A stretch of DNA of 54,656 nucleotides. It comes from Winogradskyella sp. (GTDB taxonomy: Bacteria > Bacteroidota > Bacteroidia > Flavobacteriales > Flavobacteriaceae). Position 1 is the stretch's first letter, and each line of letters begins with the position of its first letter. The notes under the pieces were generated by a model that was not told the DNA's origin, ran no database searches, and was given only the letters and a program-made list of their open reading frames with translations. The stretch lies in assembly GCA_030149175.1 (NCBI GenBank), contig JASBSA010000064.1, positions 1-54,656 of the forward strand. The letters run 5' to 3'. Position numbers and translations under genes: made by a program. This document shows, piece by piece, positions 36,773 through 45,667 of the stretch.

Positions 36773-37530
36773 TTATAATTGTGTGTTTTCTTTATAGAAG
36801 CCGTTAAAAGTTCATAAATAGCTTTATGATCTTCGTTTTCTAAGAGTTTTAAATGCCGCTTTATAGTTTTTTTATCATTACGTTTTGCAGGTCCGGTTTG
36901 CGCCATATACGGAGACATATCCTGAACCTTTCTGGCAGTTTCCATAATCAAAGGCTTTAAAATATCAAAGTTAATACTTTTAGCATCACTAATTTCGTGT
37001 GCTATTCTGTACAACTGATTGGTAAAGTTATTCACAAAAACAGCAGATAGGTGTAAGGTTTGGCGTTGCTCGGATGTTATTTTGTATGATGTACAGCCTA
37101 AAGCTTCAGCTAAATCTTTCATAAACTGAAGATTTTCCTTTTCGGTAACTTCAATACAAATAGGAATTTCGCTAAAATCCAACTCTGCATCTTTAGAAAA
37201 AGTTTGCAACGGATAAAACACAGCACGTTGGTTTTTCTTGTCCAAATCATGAATGGAAACACTCCCAGAAGTATGTGCTACCAATCTGTTTTCAAATGGC
37301 AGCGCTCTAGAAAGTGATGCAATACTATCGTCGCTAACAGCCATAATATAGATGTCTGCCTCTTTTAGTTGAGACAAATTATCTGTGGTGTCCACCTCAT
37401 TGGCATAAGATGAAATGTCACTGTACGTACGGTTGTACCACTGTTTAACGGTAACATCCTTAGCGTTTTTAAAGGCTTTATATAAATGAGATGCAACATT
37501 TCCTGCACCCAATATTGTAACAGTTATCAT
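36769..37530 (-). CDS. DUF2520 / Rossmann-like domain protein
   Basis: ITVTILGAGNVASHLYKAFKNA...ADIYIMAVSDDSIASLSRALP...LVAHTSGSVSIHDL. Confidence 0.92.
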   Translation of the reverse strand: MITVTILGAGNVASHLYKAFKNAKDVTVKQWYNRTYSDISSYANEVDTTDNLSQLKEADIYIMAVSDDSIASLSRALPFENRLVAHTSGSVSIHDLDKKNQRAVFYPLQTFSKDAELDFSEIPICIEVTEKENLQFMKDLAEALGCTSYKITSEQRQTLHLSAVFVNNFTNQLYRIAHEISDAKSINFDILKPLIMETARKVQDMSPYMAQTGPAKRNDKKTIKRHLKLLENEDHKAIYELLTASIKKTHNYK

Positions 37531-37575
37531 GCTGTAAAAATAGTAAGATTTAGATTAAAAGAATAACTTTGAGGT

Positions 37576-37965
37576 ATGAGTAAATCAGATATCAAAACCA
37601 GAGAAGATATTTACCGCTTAGTATCAGAATTTTATGCTAAAGTTAGAAAAGATAAAGTGCTAGGTCCATTCTTCAATGAGACTATAAAAGATTGGGATGC
37701 ACATCTAGAGCATCTTACCACGTTTTGGGAATCTAGCTTGTTTTTAAAAACAAGATATTATGGCAATCCGTTAGAAGCACATGTAAAGGTTGACGCCAAA
37801 CACAATCACAGTATTACAGAATTACATTTTGGTCTTTGGTTAAATCTTTGGCATCAAACTATAGATGAACTGTTTGAAGGTGATTATGCTGAAAACGCCA
37901 AACGAAGAGCTCGTAAAATGGGTACATTTCTTTATCTAAAAATATTTGAGGCCAGAAACAAATAA
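37576..37965 (+). CDS. Group III truncated hemoglobin
   Basis: VSEFYAKVRKDKVLGPFFNETIKDWDAHLEHLTTFWESSLF...NPLEAHVKVDAKHNHSITELHFGLWLNLWHQTID. Confidence 0.92.
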   Translation: MSKSDIKTREDIYRLVSEFYAKVRKDKVLGPFFNETIKDWDAHLEHLTTFWESSLFLKTRYYGNPLEAHVKVDAKHNHSITELHFGLWLNLWHQTIDELFEGDYAENAKRRARKMGTFLYLKIFEARNK

Positions 37966-38019
37966 CCCTTAGCTTCTTGTTAACTTTGCTAGTTTCAATT
38001 TTAATCAAACCTTATCAAA

Positions 38020-38469
38020 ATGAAGCTATTAAAAGAATTTAAGGAGTTTGCAGTAAAAGGTAATATGATGGATATGGCCATCGGTATTATCATTGGTGCT
38101 GCGTTTAACAAAGTCATAGACGTTCTAGCAAAACAGGTGTTGTTACCACCTTTGTCTTTATTGTCAGATGGGACAAATTTTCAAGATAAAAAATTAGTTT
38201 TACGAGAAGGAATAACCAATATAGAAGGTGCCATAACCACAAGTGAAGTAGCGATTGAATACGGTGCACTATTCGAGGTATTTTTAGACTTCATTATTAT
38301 TGGGTTTACGGTGTTTATTGTTGTTAAAGCCATGAATAGACTCAGAAATAGAGCGCAAGATACATCAGATGAAACCGTAGCAACACCAAAGGATATAGAA
38401 CTGCTATCAGATTTAAAAATTTTAATAGAAGAACAAAACCGACTGTTAAAGTCCCAAGTTTCAAGATAA
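38020..38469 (+). CDS. mscL: Large-conductance mechanosensitive channel
   Basis: KEFKEFAVKGNMMDMAIGIIIGAAFNKVIDVLAKQVLLPPL...IEYGALFEVFLDFIIIGFTVFIVVKAMNRL. Confidence 0.97.
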   Translation: MKLLKEFKEFAVKGNMMDMAIGIIIGAAFNKVIDVLAKQVLLPPLSLLSDGTNFQDKKLVLREGITNIEGAITTSEVAIEYGALFEVFLDFIIIGFTVFIVVKAMNRLRNRAQDTSDETVATPKDIELLSDLKILIEEQNRLLKSQVSR

Positions 38470-38574
38470 TTGAAAATTAATAAGAGAACTTTAACGCTTT
38501 TTGAACACTGAAACATTAAGCCAAAACAGTAAAAAAGCACTATCTTTGCGCGAGCTTGAAAAGCCTTTAAGACT

Positions 38575-41500
38575 ATGCAAAAGAAAATCGCAAACTTCCT
38601 ATTTTCAACTAAGCTTACAGCTGTTTTATTTATTGTATTTGCCGTAGCCATGGCAGTTGGTACCATTTTAGACAGAAATATGGATACCTCACCAACACCA
38701 TACACAAGAACCCTAATCTATAATGCTTGGTGGTTTGAGACGATTATGGTCTTATTTGTCATAAATTTTATAGGAAATATTTCTAGATATAAATTGCTCA
38801 AAAAAGAAAAATGGTCTATCCTTATTCTGCATGTATCTTGGATACTCATTATAGTAGGTGCGGCAGTAACCAGATATATTGGTTACGAAGGGATGATGGC
38901 AATTAGAGAAGGAGAAACAGAAAGCCAATTTAGATCTCAAAAAACATACATAAGCGGTAGAATTGTTGGTGATTACGAAATTAATGGACAGCTACAGCAG
39001 CGCAACATTATGGAAGAGGTAGATTTTTCACCACGTTTAGACAATGACTTTGAGAGAACTTATGATTATGGTGATCATCAGATAACATTTAAACTCCGAA
39101 AATTCATAAAAGGTGCCGAACAAGATGTTATTCCAGATGCCAATGGTGATAGCTATCTAAAAGTTGTAGAGGCTAGTAATGAGGGCTCTCATAATCATTT
39201 TCTACAAGAAGGTCAAGTGTCTAATATGCATAATGTTCTCATATCCTTAAATAAAGAACAAAAAGGTGCTATTAATATTTACAATACAGATGAAGGCCTG
39301 TTTATTAAATCACCTTTTGAAGGCGAATACATGACCATGGCAACTGGCCAGACGGGTCAATTGGTAAAAGATAGTCTACAACCGCTCGCTTTGCGTTCAC
39401 GGTACGTTATAGGAAATATGCAATTGGTATTCCCCAAACCAGTGGTCAAAGGTGTGTTTGGTATCGTAAAAAAACCAACGATTCTAAAAGGGGATGATGA
39501 TGGAGTAGAACTAGACATTACTGCTAATGGAGAAACAAAAACTATCAATCTTTTAGGTGGAAAAGGGATCTATAATAGAATAGAGGAGATTAATGTTGGA
39601 GGCTTAGATGTCGCTCTGCGTTATGGTTCGCGTTTAGAACAATTGCCTTTTGAAGTAAAACTAAACGACTTCATTGCTGAGAAGTACCCAGGAACAGAAA
39701 AAGCCTATTCGTCTTATGAGAGTCAAGTGACCATCCTTGATAAGGAAAAAGGTGATTTTGATTACCACATCTATATGAACCATATCTTAGATCACAGAGG
39801 TTACAGATTCTTTCAGGCAAGTTTTGATCCAGATGAAAAAGGCACTATACTTTCTGTAAATCACGATCGTTGGGGAACATATATTACCTACACAGGTTAC
39901 ATATTATTGTATTTTGGACTAATGGCTATTTTGTTTGCTAAAAACACAAGGTTTGATGACATTAGAAAACGTCTGGATAAATTGAGCAAAAAGAAAGCAA
40001 AACTAATGACCATGATAGCCTTACTATTAAGTCTATCGGCTTTTACGCAAGAACATGCTGCAGATGACGGTCATAACCATTCAAATAGCATACCTACTAA
40101 AACGAGTTTAGACTCAATTTTAAAGGCCAATGTTGCACCTGTAGAACATACGGATAAGTTTGCAGAAATGGTCATCCAAGATTATGACGGACGTATGAAG
40201 CCAATTCATACCTATGCTTCAGAAATGCTTAGAAAATTAAGTAAGCATGATACGTATGAAGGATTAAACGCAACACAAGTATTTTTATCCATACAAGAAA
40301 GTCCGTTGTTATGGTACAACATACCAGTAATTTATTTAACACCAAGAAAAGCGGATTCTATTAGGGCAATAATAGGCGTAGATAATGATCAGAAATACGT
40401 AAGCTTATTAGATTTTTTTACTGAAGATGGACGAAATAAGTTAGGTCCTTACATAGAGAGTGCATTTAAGGCACAGGTTCCTAATGGATTTCAGAAAGAG
40501 GTCAAAAACACCTACGGAAGATTAACCCTTTTATCTGATGCCATAGAGGGTAGAAATATAAAAATATTCCCAATACCTAATGATGAAAATAATACTTGGA
40601 TATCGTCTTTTGAGTTTAAACAAGGTGGTTACGATGAGGTTATAAAAGACGAATCATACAAGGCATTTGTAAAAAATGGTTTTAGCTATTATTTAATGAC
40701 CTTAAACAATGCCAAACAATCTGGTAATTTTGAAAATGCGGATAAGCTGTTAGGAGATTTCAAAAAAACACAGCAAAAGTATGGAAGTGAAGTCATGCTG
40801 TCTGATGATAAGATAAAAGCGGAAATACTATATAATAAGTATGATGTTTTTAAGAAATTATTCAGTTGGTATCTTTATGCCGCTACCTTACTTTTTATCT
40901 TCATCATCGTTCATATTTTTGACTACAAGAGCAAATGGTTAAAGACAGCTATTAAAATACTTGTAGGTGTTATTTTGTTGTTATTTGTACTTCATACAGG
41001 TGGCTTAATTTGGCGTTGGTACCTATCTGGTCATGCACCATGGAGTGACGCCTATGAGTCTCTCATTTACGTTGCTTGGTCAGTGTCTTTATTCGGGTTG
41101 CTTTTAGGTCGAAAAAGTAATCTTACTATTGCGGCATCAGCTTTTGTAAGTGCTATAATCTTAATGGTAGCACATTGGGCTTGGATGGATCCTGCAATAG
41201 CAAATCTTCAGCCTGTGTTACAAGGTTATTGGTTAATGATTCATGTTTCGGTTATTGTTGCAAGCTATGGTCCTTTTGCCATTGGTATGATATTGGGCGC
41301 TATAGCACTATTACTTATGATACTGACTAATAAAGAAAACAAAGATCGTATTGACATTAATATTAAAGAGATTACCATTATAAATGAAATGGCATTAACG
41401 GTAGGTTTGGTCATGTTAACCATTGGAAATTTCTTAGGAGGTATGTGGGCAAACGAAAGTTGGGGACGTTATTGGGGCTGGGATCCAAAAGAAACATGGG

Positions 41501-41769
41501 CTTTGATTAGTATTATGATTTACGCCTTTGTTATTCACATGCGTTTAGTGCCAGGTTTGCGTGGTCGTTGGATTTACAATTTGATGTCTATTTTAGCTTT
41601 TGGTAGTATTCTAATGACCTATTTCGGTGTAAACTTTTATTTGTCTGGTCTTCATGCCTATGCTAGTGGTGATCAGATATTAAGCTTTCAGTTTATAGCT
41701 ATAACTCTAGCGATTATTGCAGTTTTAGCCTTCTTAGCCTACAGAAAGTATAAAACTTACTACAAATAA
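38575..41769 (+). CDS. ccsBA: Fused ResB-CcsA cytochrome c biogenesis protein
   Basis: N-terminal ResB-like TMs; C-terminal CcsA signature WANESWGRYWGWDPKETWALISIMIYAFVIHMRL. Confidence 0.95.
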   Translation: MQKKIANFLFSTKLTAVLFIVFAVAMAVGTILDRNMDTSPTPYTRTLIYNAWWFETIMVLFVINFIGNISRYKLLKKEKWSILILHVSWILIIVGAAVTRYIGYEGMMAIREGETESQFRSQKTYISGRIVGDYEINGQLQQRNIMEEVDFSPRLDNDFERTYDYGDHQITFKLRKFIKGAEQDVIPDANGDSYLKVVEASNEGSHNHFLQEGQVSNMHNVLISLNKEQKGAINIYNTDEGLFIKSPFEGEYMTMATGQTGQLVKDSLQPLALRSRYVIGNMQLVFPKPVVKGVFGIVKKPTILKGDDDGVELDITANGETKTINLLGGKGIYNRIEEINVGGLDVALRYGSRLEQLPFEVKLNDFIAEKYPGTEKAYSSYESQVTILDKEKGDFDYHIYMNHILDHRGYRFFQASFDPDEKGTILSVNHDRWGTYITYTGYILLYFGLMAILFAKNTRFDDIRKRLDKLSKKKAKLMTMIALLLSLSAFTQEHAADDGHNHSNSIPTKTSLDSILKANVAPVEHTDKFAEMVIQDYDGRMKPIHTYASEMLRKLSKHDTYEGLNATQVFLSIQESPLLWYNIPVIYLTPRKADSIRAIIGVDNDQKYVSLLDFFTEDGRNKLGPYIESAFKAQVPNGFQKEVKNTYGRLTLLSDAIEGRNIKIFPIPNDENNTWISSFEFKQGGYDEVIKDESYKAFVKNGFSYYLMTLNNAKQSGNFENADKLLGDFKKTQQKYGSEVMLSDDKIKAEILYNKYDVFKKLFSWYLYAATLLFIFIIVHIFDYKSKWLKTAIKILVGVILLLFVLHTGGLIWRWYLSGHAPWSDAYESLIYVAWSVSLFGLLLGRKSNLTIAASAFVSAIILMVAHWAWMDPAIANLQPVLQGYWLMIHVSVIVASYGPFAIGMILGAIALLLMILTNKENKDRIDINIKEITIINEMALTVGLVMLTIGNFLGGMWANESWGRYWGWDPKETWALISIMIYAFVIHMRLVPGLRGRWIYNLMSILAFGSILMTYFGVNFYLSGLHAYASGDQILSFQFIAITLAIIAVLAFLAYRKYKTYYK

Positions 41770-41842
41770 TCTATTTTTTTTATTTCAATTAAAAAGACAT
41801 CATAAATTTTCATAACTTGAGGTTATTAAACTAACCCTCAAA

Positions 41843-42031
41843 ATGGACTACTTCAAAAAATTAGGAACAGCAAACGTACTAATGTTAATTTTGTGCGCAG
41901 CTATCATCCTTGTTGCCGAATATTTATTTTTAACTGGAGATCAAATGCATGGTCTATTTGTTGGTCTTTGGGCACCTACCTTATTGGGTGTGATGATCTA
42001 TTTAAAACTCGTGGACAATGGTAGCAAATGA
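41843..42031 (+). CDS. Small two-TM protein of unknown function
   Basis: 62 aa: MDYFKKLGTANVLMLILCAAIILVAEYLFLTGDQMHGLFVGLWAPTLLGVMIYLKLVDNGSK. Confidence 0.75.
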   Translation: MDYFKKLGTANVLMLILCAAIILVAEYLFLTGDQMHGLFVGLWAPTLLGVMIYLKLVDNGSK

Positions 42032-42128
42032 TATCGTACTGTGGTTTTCTATTATTGTAATAGTTTTGGTAGCCATCTGGGCTATCTTAATGATACGCGC
42101 TTATAACAAGGCGAGCAAAAAAAATTAA
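42018..42128 (+). CDS. 36-aa single-TM microprotein overlapping the previous gene (missing from the ORF track)
   Basis: Manual translation: MVANDIVLWFSIIVIVLVAIWAILMIRAYNKASKKN*; overlaps the upstream stop by 14 nt. Confidence 0.7.
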   Translation: MVANDIVLWFSIIVIVLVAIWAILMIRAYNKASKKN

Positions 42129-42190
42129 TACTCTTTAAAAAATCTTTTTTTGAAAAATAATGCGCATATTTGCGCTATTATGATTGCCTA

Positions 42191-42261
42191 ATTTACCCTT
42201 CGGATAAAATCGTCACTACTTCATGTGATGTCAAAACGTTGAACATTCTTGAAAATGTTCA
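42191..42261 (+). promoter_or_regulatory. Structured 5' leader upstream of the MATE gene
   Basis: Three consecutive hairpins: TTTA..CC/GG..TAAA (42192-42208), TCAC/GTGA (42213-42228), TGAACATT-CTTGAA-AATGTTCA (42240-42261). Confidence 0.4.
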
Positions 42262-42292
42262 TCATCATTAATAGTCTATTTTTTAAAGAGTT

Positions 42293-43699
42293 ATGCAATC
42301 GAATAAAGTTTCAATACGTCAATTTTTTAAATATTTAAGAATCGCAATTTCAGGTAAGGAGCAAGAATTTACCTCAGGAAGTATTCGCAAGGCTGTTTTT
42401 CTACTATCAATTCCAATGATTTTAGAAATGCTTATGGAATCTATCTTTGCTATTGTTGATATTTTCTATGTGTCAAAAGTCAGCGTAAATGCTGTAGCCA
42501 CAATAGGATTAACAGAATCCGTAATTACATTGGTTTATGCTGTTGCCATAGGTCTTAGTATGGCAGCAACAGCAATAGTTGCTAGACGAATTGGTGAAAA
42601 GGATAGGGAAGGGGCATCACAAGCCGCAGTACAGGTCATAGGTTTAGGGATTATTGTAGCTGCAGTAATCAGTATCATTGGTGTTTTTTTTCCAAAAGAG
42701 ATTTTACAATTAATGGGAGGTGAACCAGATTTAATTGCTGAGGGTTATGGGTACACTCAAGTGTTACTTGGTGGAAATGTTACCATAATGCTTTTGTTCT
42801 TAATCAATGCTATTTTTAGAGGAGCTGGTGATGCATCTATAGCCATGTGGGCTTTGGTGTTATCCAATGGTTTAAACATCATTTTAGACCCAATTTTTAT
42901 TTTTGGTTTCGGTCCAATACCAGCATTTGGTGTAGAAGGAGCTGCAATCGCTACAACAATTGGTAGAGGTACGGCAGTTATTTTTCAACTTTTGGTGTTG
43001 TTTTATGGTTGGAGTAAAATTAAGGTCGGATTTAAAGACCTAGTACTCCGAGTAGTAGTAATGGTTAATTTAATTAAAGTCTCGCTTGGTGGTATAGGAC
43101 AGTTTTTAATTGGTACATCGTCTTGGGTCTTCTTGATGCGTATTATGAGCGAATTTGGTAGCGAAGTTTTAGCAGGTTATACTATTGCAATACGAGTGAT
43201 GATGTTTACGCTTATGCCAGCTTGGGGAATGAGTAATGCGGCAGCAACTTTAGTTGGACAAAATTTAGGGGCAAACCAACCCAACAGAGCAGAAGCATCT
43301 GTTTGGAAAACTGGAAAATACAGCGCTTATTTTATGGGATTTGTTTCTATCATCTACCTCATTTTTGCACCACAAATTATATCATGGTTTACTCATGATA
43401 CAGAAGTTATGAAAAATGGTGCTTTATGTTTAAGAATCATTGCTGCTGGTTATGTGTTTTATGGTTACGGAATGGTTATAATTAATGCATTCAATGGCGC
43501 AGGTGACACCAAAACACCAACGTGGATTAATTTTATTTGCTTTTGGTTGTTTCAATTACCTTTGGCTTACATTTCAGCATTAGTTTTAGATATTGGGCCT
43601 TTGGGTGTTTTTATGGCTATAACATTGGCTGAAGTCCTTATCACTATTTTAGGACTCATCTGGTTTAAAAAAGGCTATTGGAAAACAACTCAAGTTTAA
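42293..43699 (+). CDS. MATE family efflux transporter
   Basis: RKAVFLLSIPMILEMLMESIFAIVDIFYVSKVSVNAVATIGLTESVITLVYAVAIGLSMAATAIVARRIGEKD; ANQPNRAEASVW. Confidence 0.95.
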   Translation: MQSNKVSIRQFFKYLRIAISGKEQEFTSGSIRKAVFLLSIPMILEMLMESIFAIVDIFYVSKVSVNAVATIGLTESVITLVYAVAIGLSMAATAIVARRIGEKDREGASQAAVQVIGLGIIVAAVISIIGVFFPKEILQLMGGEPDLIAEGYGYTQVLLGGNVTIMLLFLINAIFRGAGDASIAMWALVLSNGLNIILDPIFIFGFGPIPAFGVEGAAIATTIGRGTAVIFQLLVLFYGWSKIKVGFKDLVLRVVVMVNLIKVSLGGIGQFLIGTSSWVFLMRIMSEFGSEVLAGYTIAIRVMMFTLMPAWGMSNAAATLVGQNLGANQPNRAEASVWKTGKYSAYFMGFVSIIYLIFAPQIISWFTHDTEVMKNGALCLRIIAAGYVFYGYGMVIINAFNGAGDTKTPTWINFICFWLFQLPLAYISALVLDIGPLGVFMAITLAEVLITILGLIWFKKGYWKTTQV

Positions 43700-43749
43700 G
43701 ATGGTCTCCTTGTATTTTTTCTTAATTTTAAATCAATAATAAAAAAGCT

Positions 43750-44901
43750 ATGTCAAAAGAAAAATTAGGATTAAACACTATTTGCACTCATGTGGGTGAG
43801 GTAAAGGATGAACAGTTTAAAGGAGCTGTATCTCCAATGTATTTGAGCTCATCTTACGAATTTTTAGATGTTGATGTAAAACGCTATCCACGTTATTTTA
43901 ATACACCAAATCAAGAATATTTGGCGAAGAAAATTGCGGCTTTAGAACATACTGAAGCCGCCTTAATTTTTGGATCTGGTATGGCTGCGATTAGTCATAT
44001 GTTTTTGGCTTTTCTTCAAAAAGGAGACCATTTAGTGGTTCAGAATACCTTGTACGGAGGAACTGTTAACTTTATTAAAGAAGAATTTCCAAAATATGGT
44101 ATAGAATACACCTTTACTAATGGTTACAAAGTTGAAGATTTTGAAGTGGCTATTCAACCTAATACCAAGCTTATTCATATTGAAACACCTTCAAACCCAT
44201 TATTGACTATTACAGATATAAAGGCTATCGCCAAACTTGGTAAAACCAAAAATATCGTAACGTCCATTGATAATACGTTTGCTTCGCCTATAAATCAAAA
44301 TCCGATAGACTTGGGCATTGATATGGTCATGCACTCGGCCACTAAATATTTTGGTGGTCATAGCGATATTTGTGCAGGTGTAGTAGCAAGTTCTCACGAG
44401 CATATTGATAGAATTTGGAATGTAAGTAAGAATTTAGGTGGAAGCTTAAGCGATATGACGGTCTGGATGCTAGAGCGTAGTATGAAAACTTTAGGCTTAC
44501 GTGTAAAAGCACAAACCAAAAATGCCATGAAAATGGCAAAATGGCTAAACAAACACCCAAAAATTGCCAAAGTCTATTATCCTGGTTTAAAATCACATCC
44601 AGAGCATAAGCTCGCAAAATCTCAAATGAAAGGTTTTGGTGCCATGCTATCTTTTGAGTTGTCCACTGATTTAGATTCCAATAAATTTCAAAAATCTCTT
44701 AAACTTATTAAGTCTTCTATGAGTTTGGCAGGAGTAGAAAGTACCATGCTTTCTCCGCATTTAACATCGCATTCCCTTTTAACCCAAGAAGAGCGTGATA
44801 AGGTTGGGATAAGCGATCAACTAATTAGATTCTCTGTAGGTATTGAAGATGTTAAGGATTTAAAACGTGATATTGATAATGCTATAACTGCACTAATGTA
44901 G
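43750..44901 (+). CDS. Cys/Met metabolism PLP-dependent trans-sulfuration-type enzyme
   Basis: LNTICTHVGE...YPRYFNTPNQEYLAKKIAALEHTEAALIFGSGMAAIS...DNTFASPINQNPIDLGIDMVMHSATKYFGGHSD. Confidence 0.93.
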   Translation: MSKEKLGLNTICTHVGEVKDEQFKGAVSPMYLSSSYEFLDVDVKRYPRYFNTPNQEYLAKKIAALEHTEAALIFGSGMAAISHMFLAFLQKGDHLVVQNTLYGGTVNFIKEEFPKYGIEYTFTNGYKVEDFEVAIQPNTKLIHIETPSNPLLTITDIKAIAKLGKTKNIVTSIDNTFASPINQNPIDLGIDMVMHSATKYFGGHSDICAGVVASSHEHIDRIWNVSKNLGGSLSDMTVWMLERSMKTLGLRVKAQTKNAMKMAKWLNKHPKIAKVYYPGLKSHPEHKLAKSQMKGFGAMLSFELSTDLDSNKFQKSLKLIKSSMSLAGVESTMLSPHLTSHSLLTQEERDKVGISDQLIRFSVGIEDVKDLKRDIDNAITALM

Positions 44902-45574
44902 GCTTAGGTTTTCTGGAATCTGTTGTGAAACTTATTCCAACTTGTATTCTGTTCAAATTATTTTTGCGAATATGTTGTTTCAAGTAACCTATTTGTAGCT
45001 TTGAGTGGCTAGTAACGTTAAAACCAAAACCACTATAAAATCTATTTTCATGAAATACCTGATCTTGAAAATTTACAAAAGGTTCTTCCGAAACATTAAT
45101 AAAAATGGTACTACTCAGGTTATATTTCAAACTCAAACGATATCTAAATCTATTTTGAAGTTCATTTCTATCAGTAAAGTCCAAAAAACGCTGCTCAAAC
45201 CTTGCTCTATGTTGAATATGTAGTTTAGACGTTTTTTGACTAATGGTATATTGTTCGTAAACACGATGCTCGTGTATGTTGGGTTGATGGTCAAATTCAA
45301 AAACAGTATCTATATCTAAATAGGCATATGCTAACCCAATCGTTTGATTATTTTTTAAGTGATAGTTTCCGCGTAGGGAAATGTAAGCCAAATTATAATT
45401 TGAAGACGCTTCATAGAAACGTAATTCAGCCCAAGGATTTAAGCTGAAACGTTCGTTTAATCTATGATGACTCCCATAAGTGTACCAAGAACCAAGATGG
45501 TTTTCTGATGGATTTTGTGCTTTGAGGTTGGTTGTAGTTAAGGTTAAAAATACAACCATTATTAGAATTCTCAT
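44882..45574 (-). CDS. DUF2490 domain-containing (outer-membrane beta-barrel-like) protein
   Basis: Signal peptide; LGSWYTYGSHHRLNERFSLNPWAELRFYE...QHRARFEQRFLD...ENRFYSGFGF. Confidence 0.85.
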   Translation of the reverse strand: MRILIMVVFLTLTTTNLKAQNPSENHLGSWYTYGSHHRLNERFSLNPWAELRFYEASSNYNLAYISLRGNYHLKNNQTIGLAYAYLDIDTVFEFDHQPNIHEHRVYEQYTISQKTSKLHIQHRARFEQRFLDFTDRNELQNRFRYRLSLKYNLSSTIFINVSEEPFVNFQDQVFHENRFYSGFGFNVTSHSKLQIGYLKQHIRKNNLNRIQVGISFTTDSRKPKPTLVQL

Positions 45575-45625
45575 GTGATTTAGAATCTATTGGCTTGAGA
45601 ATTAGTATTCAGTTAAAATGAATGA

Positions 45626-45653
45626 AAAAGAGGAGCTCCATGAGAGCTCCTCC
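45626..45653 (-). terminator. pckA Rho-independent terminator
   Basis: Minus strand GGAGGAGCTCTCATGGAGCTCCTCTTTTT downstream of the pckA stop. Confidence 0.8.
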
Positions 45654-45667
45654 TTGTCATGGAATTA

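Noticed and set aside
38181-38705. 174-aa minus ORF antisense to mscL/ccsBA
   Set aside because: Antisense to two strong CDSs and their intergenic promoter; no recognised domain.
44342-44617. 91-aa minus ORF inside the PLP enzyme gene
   Set aside because: Antisense shadow; composition not coding-like.
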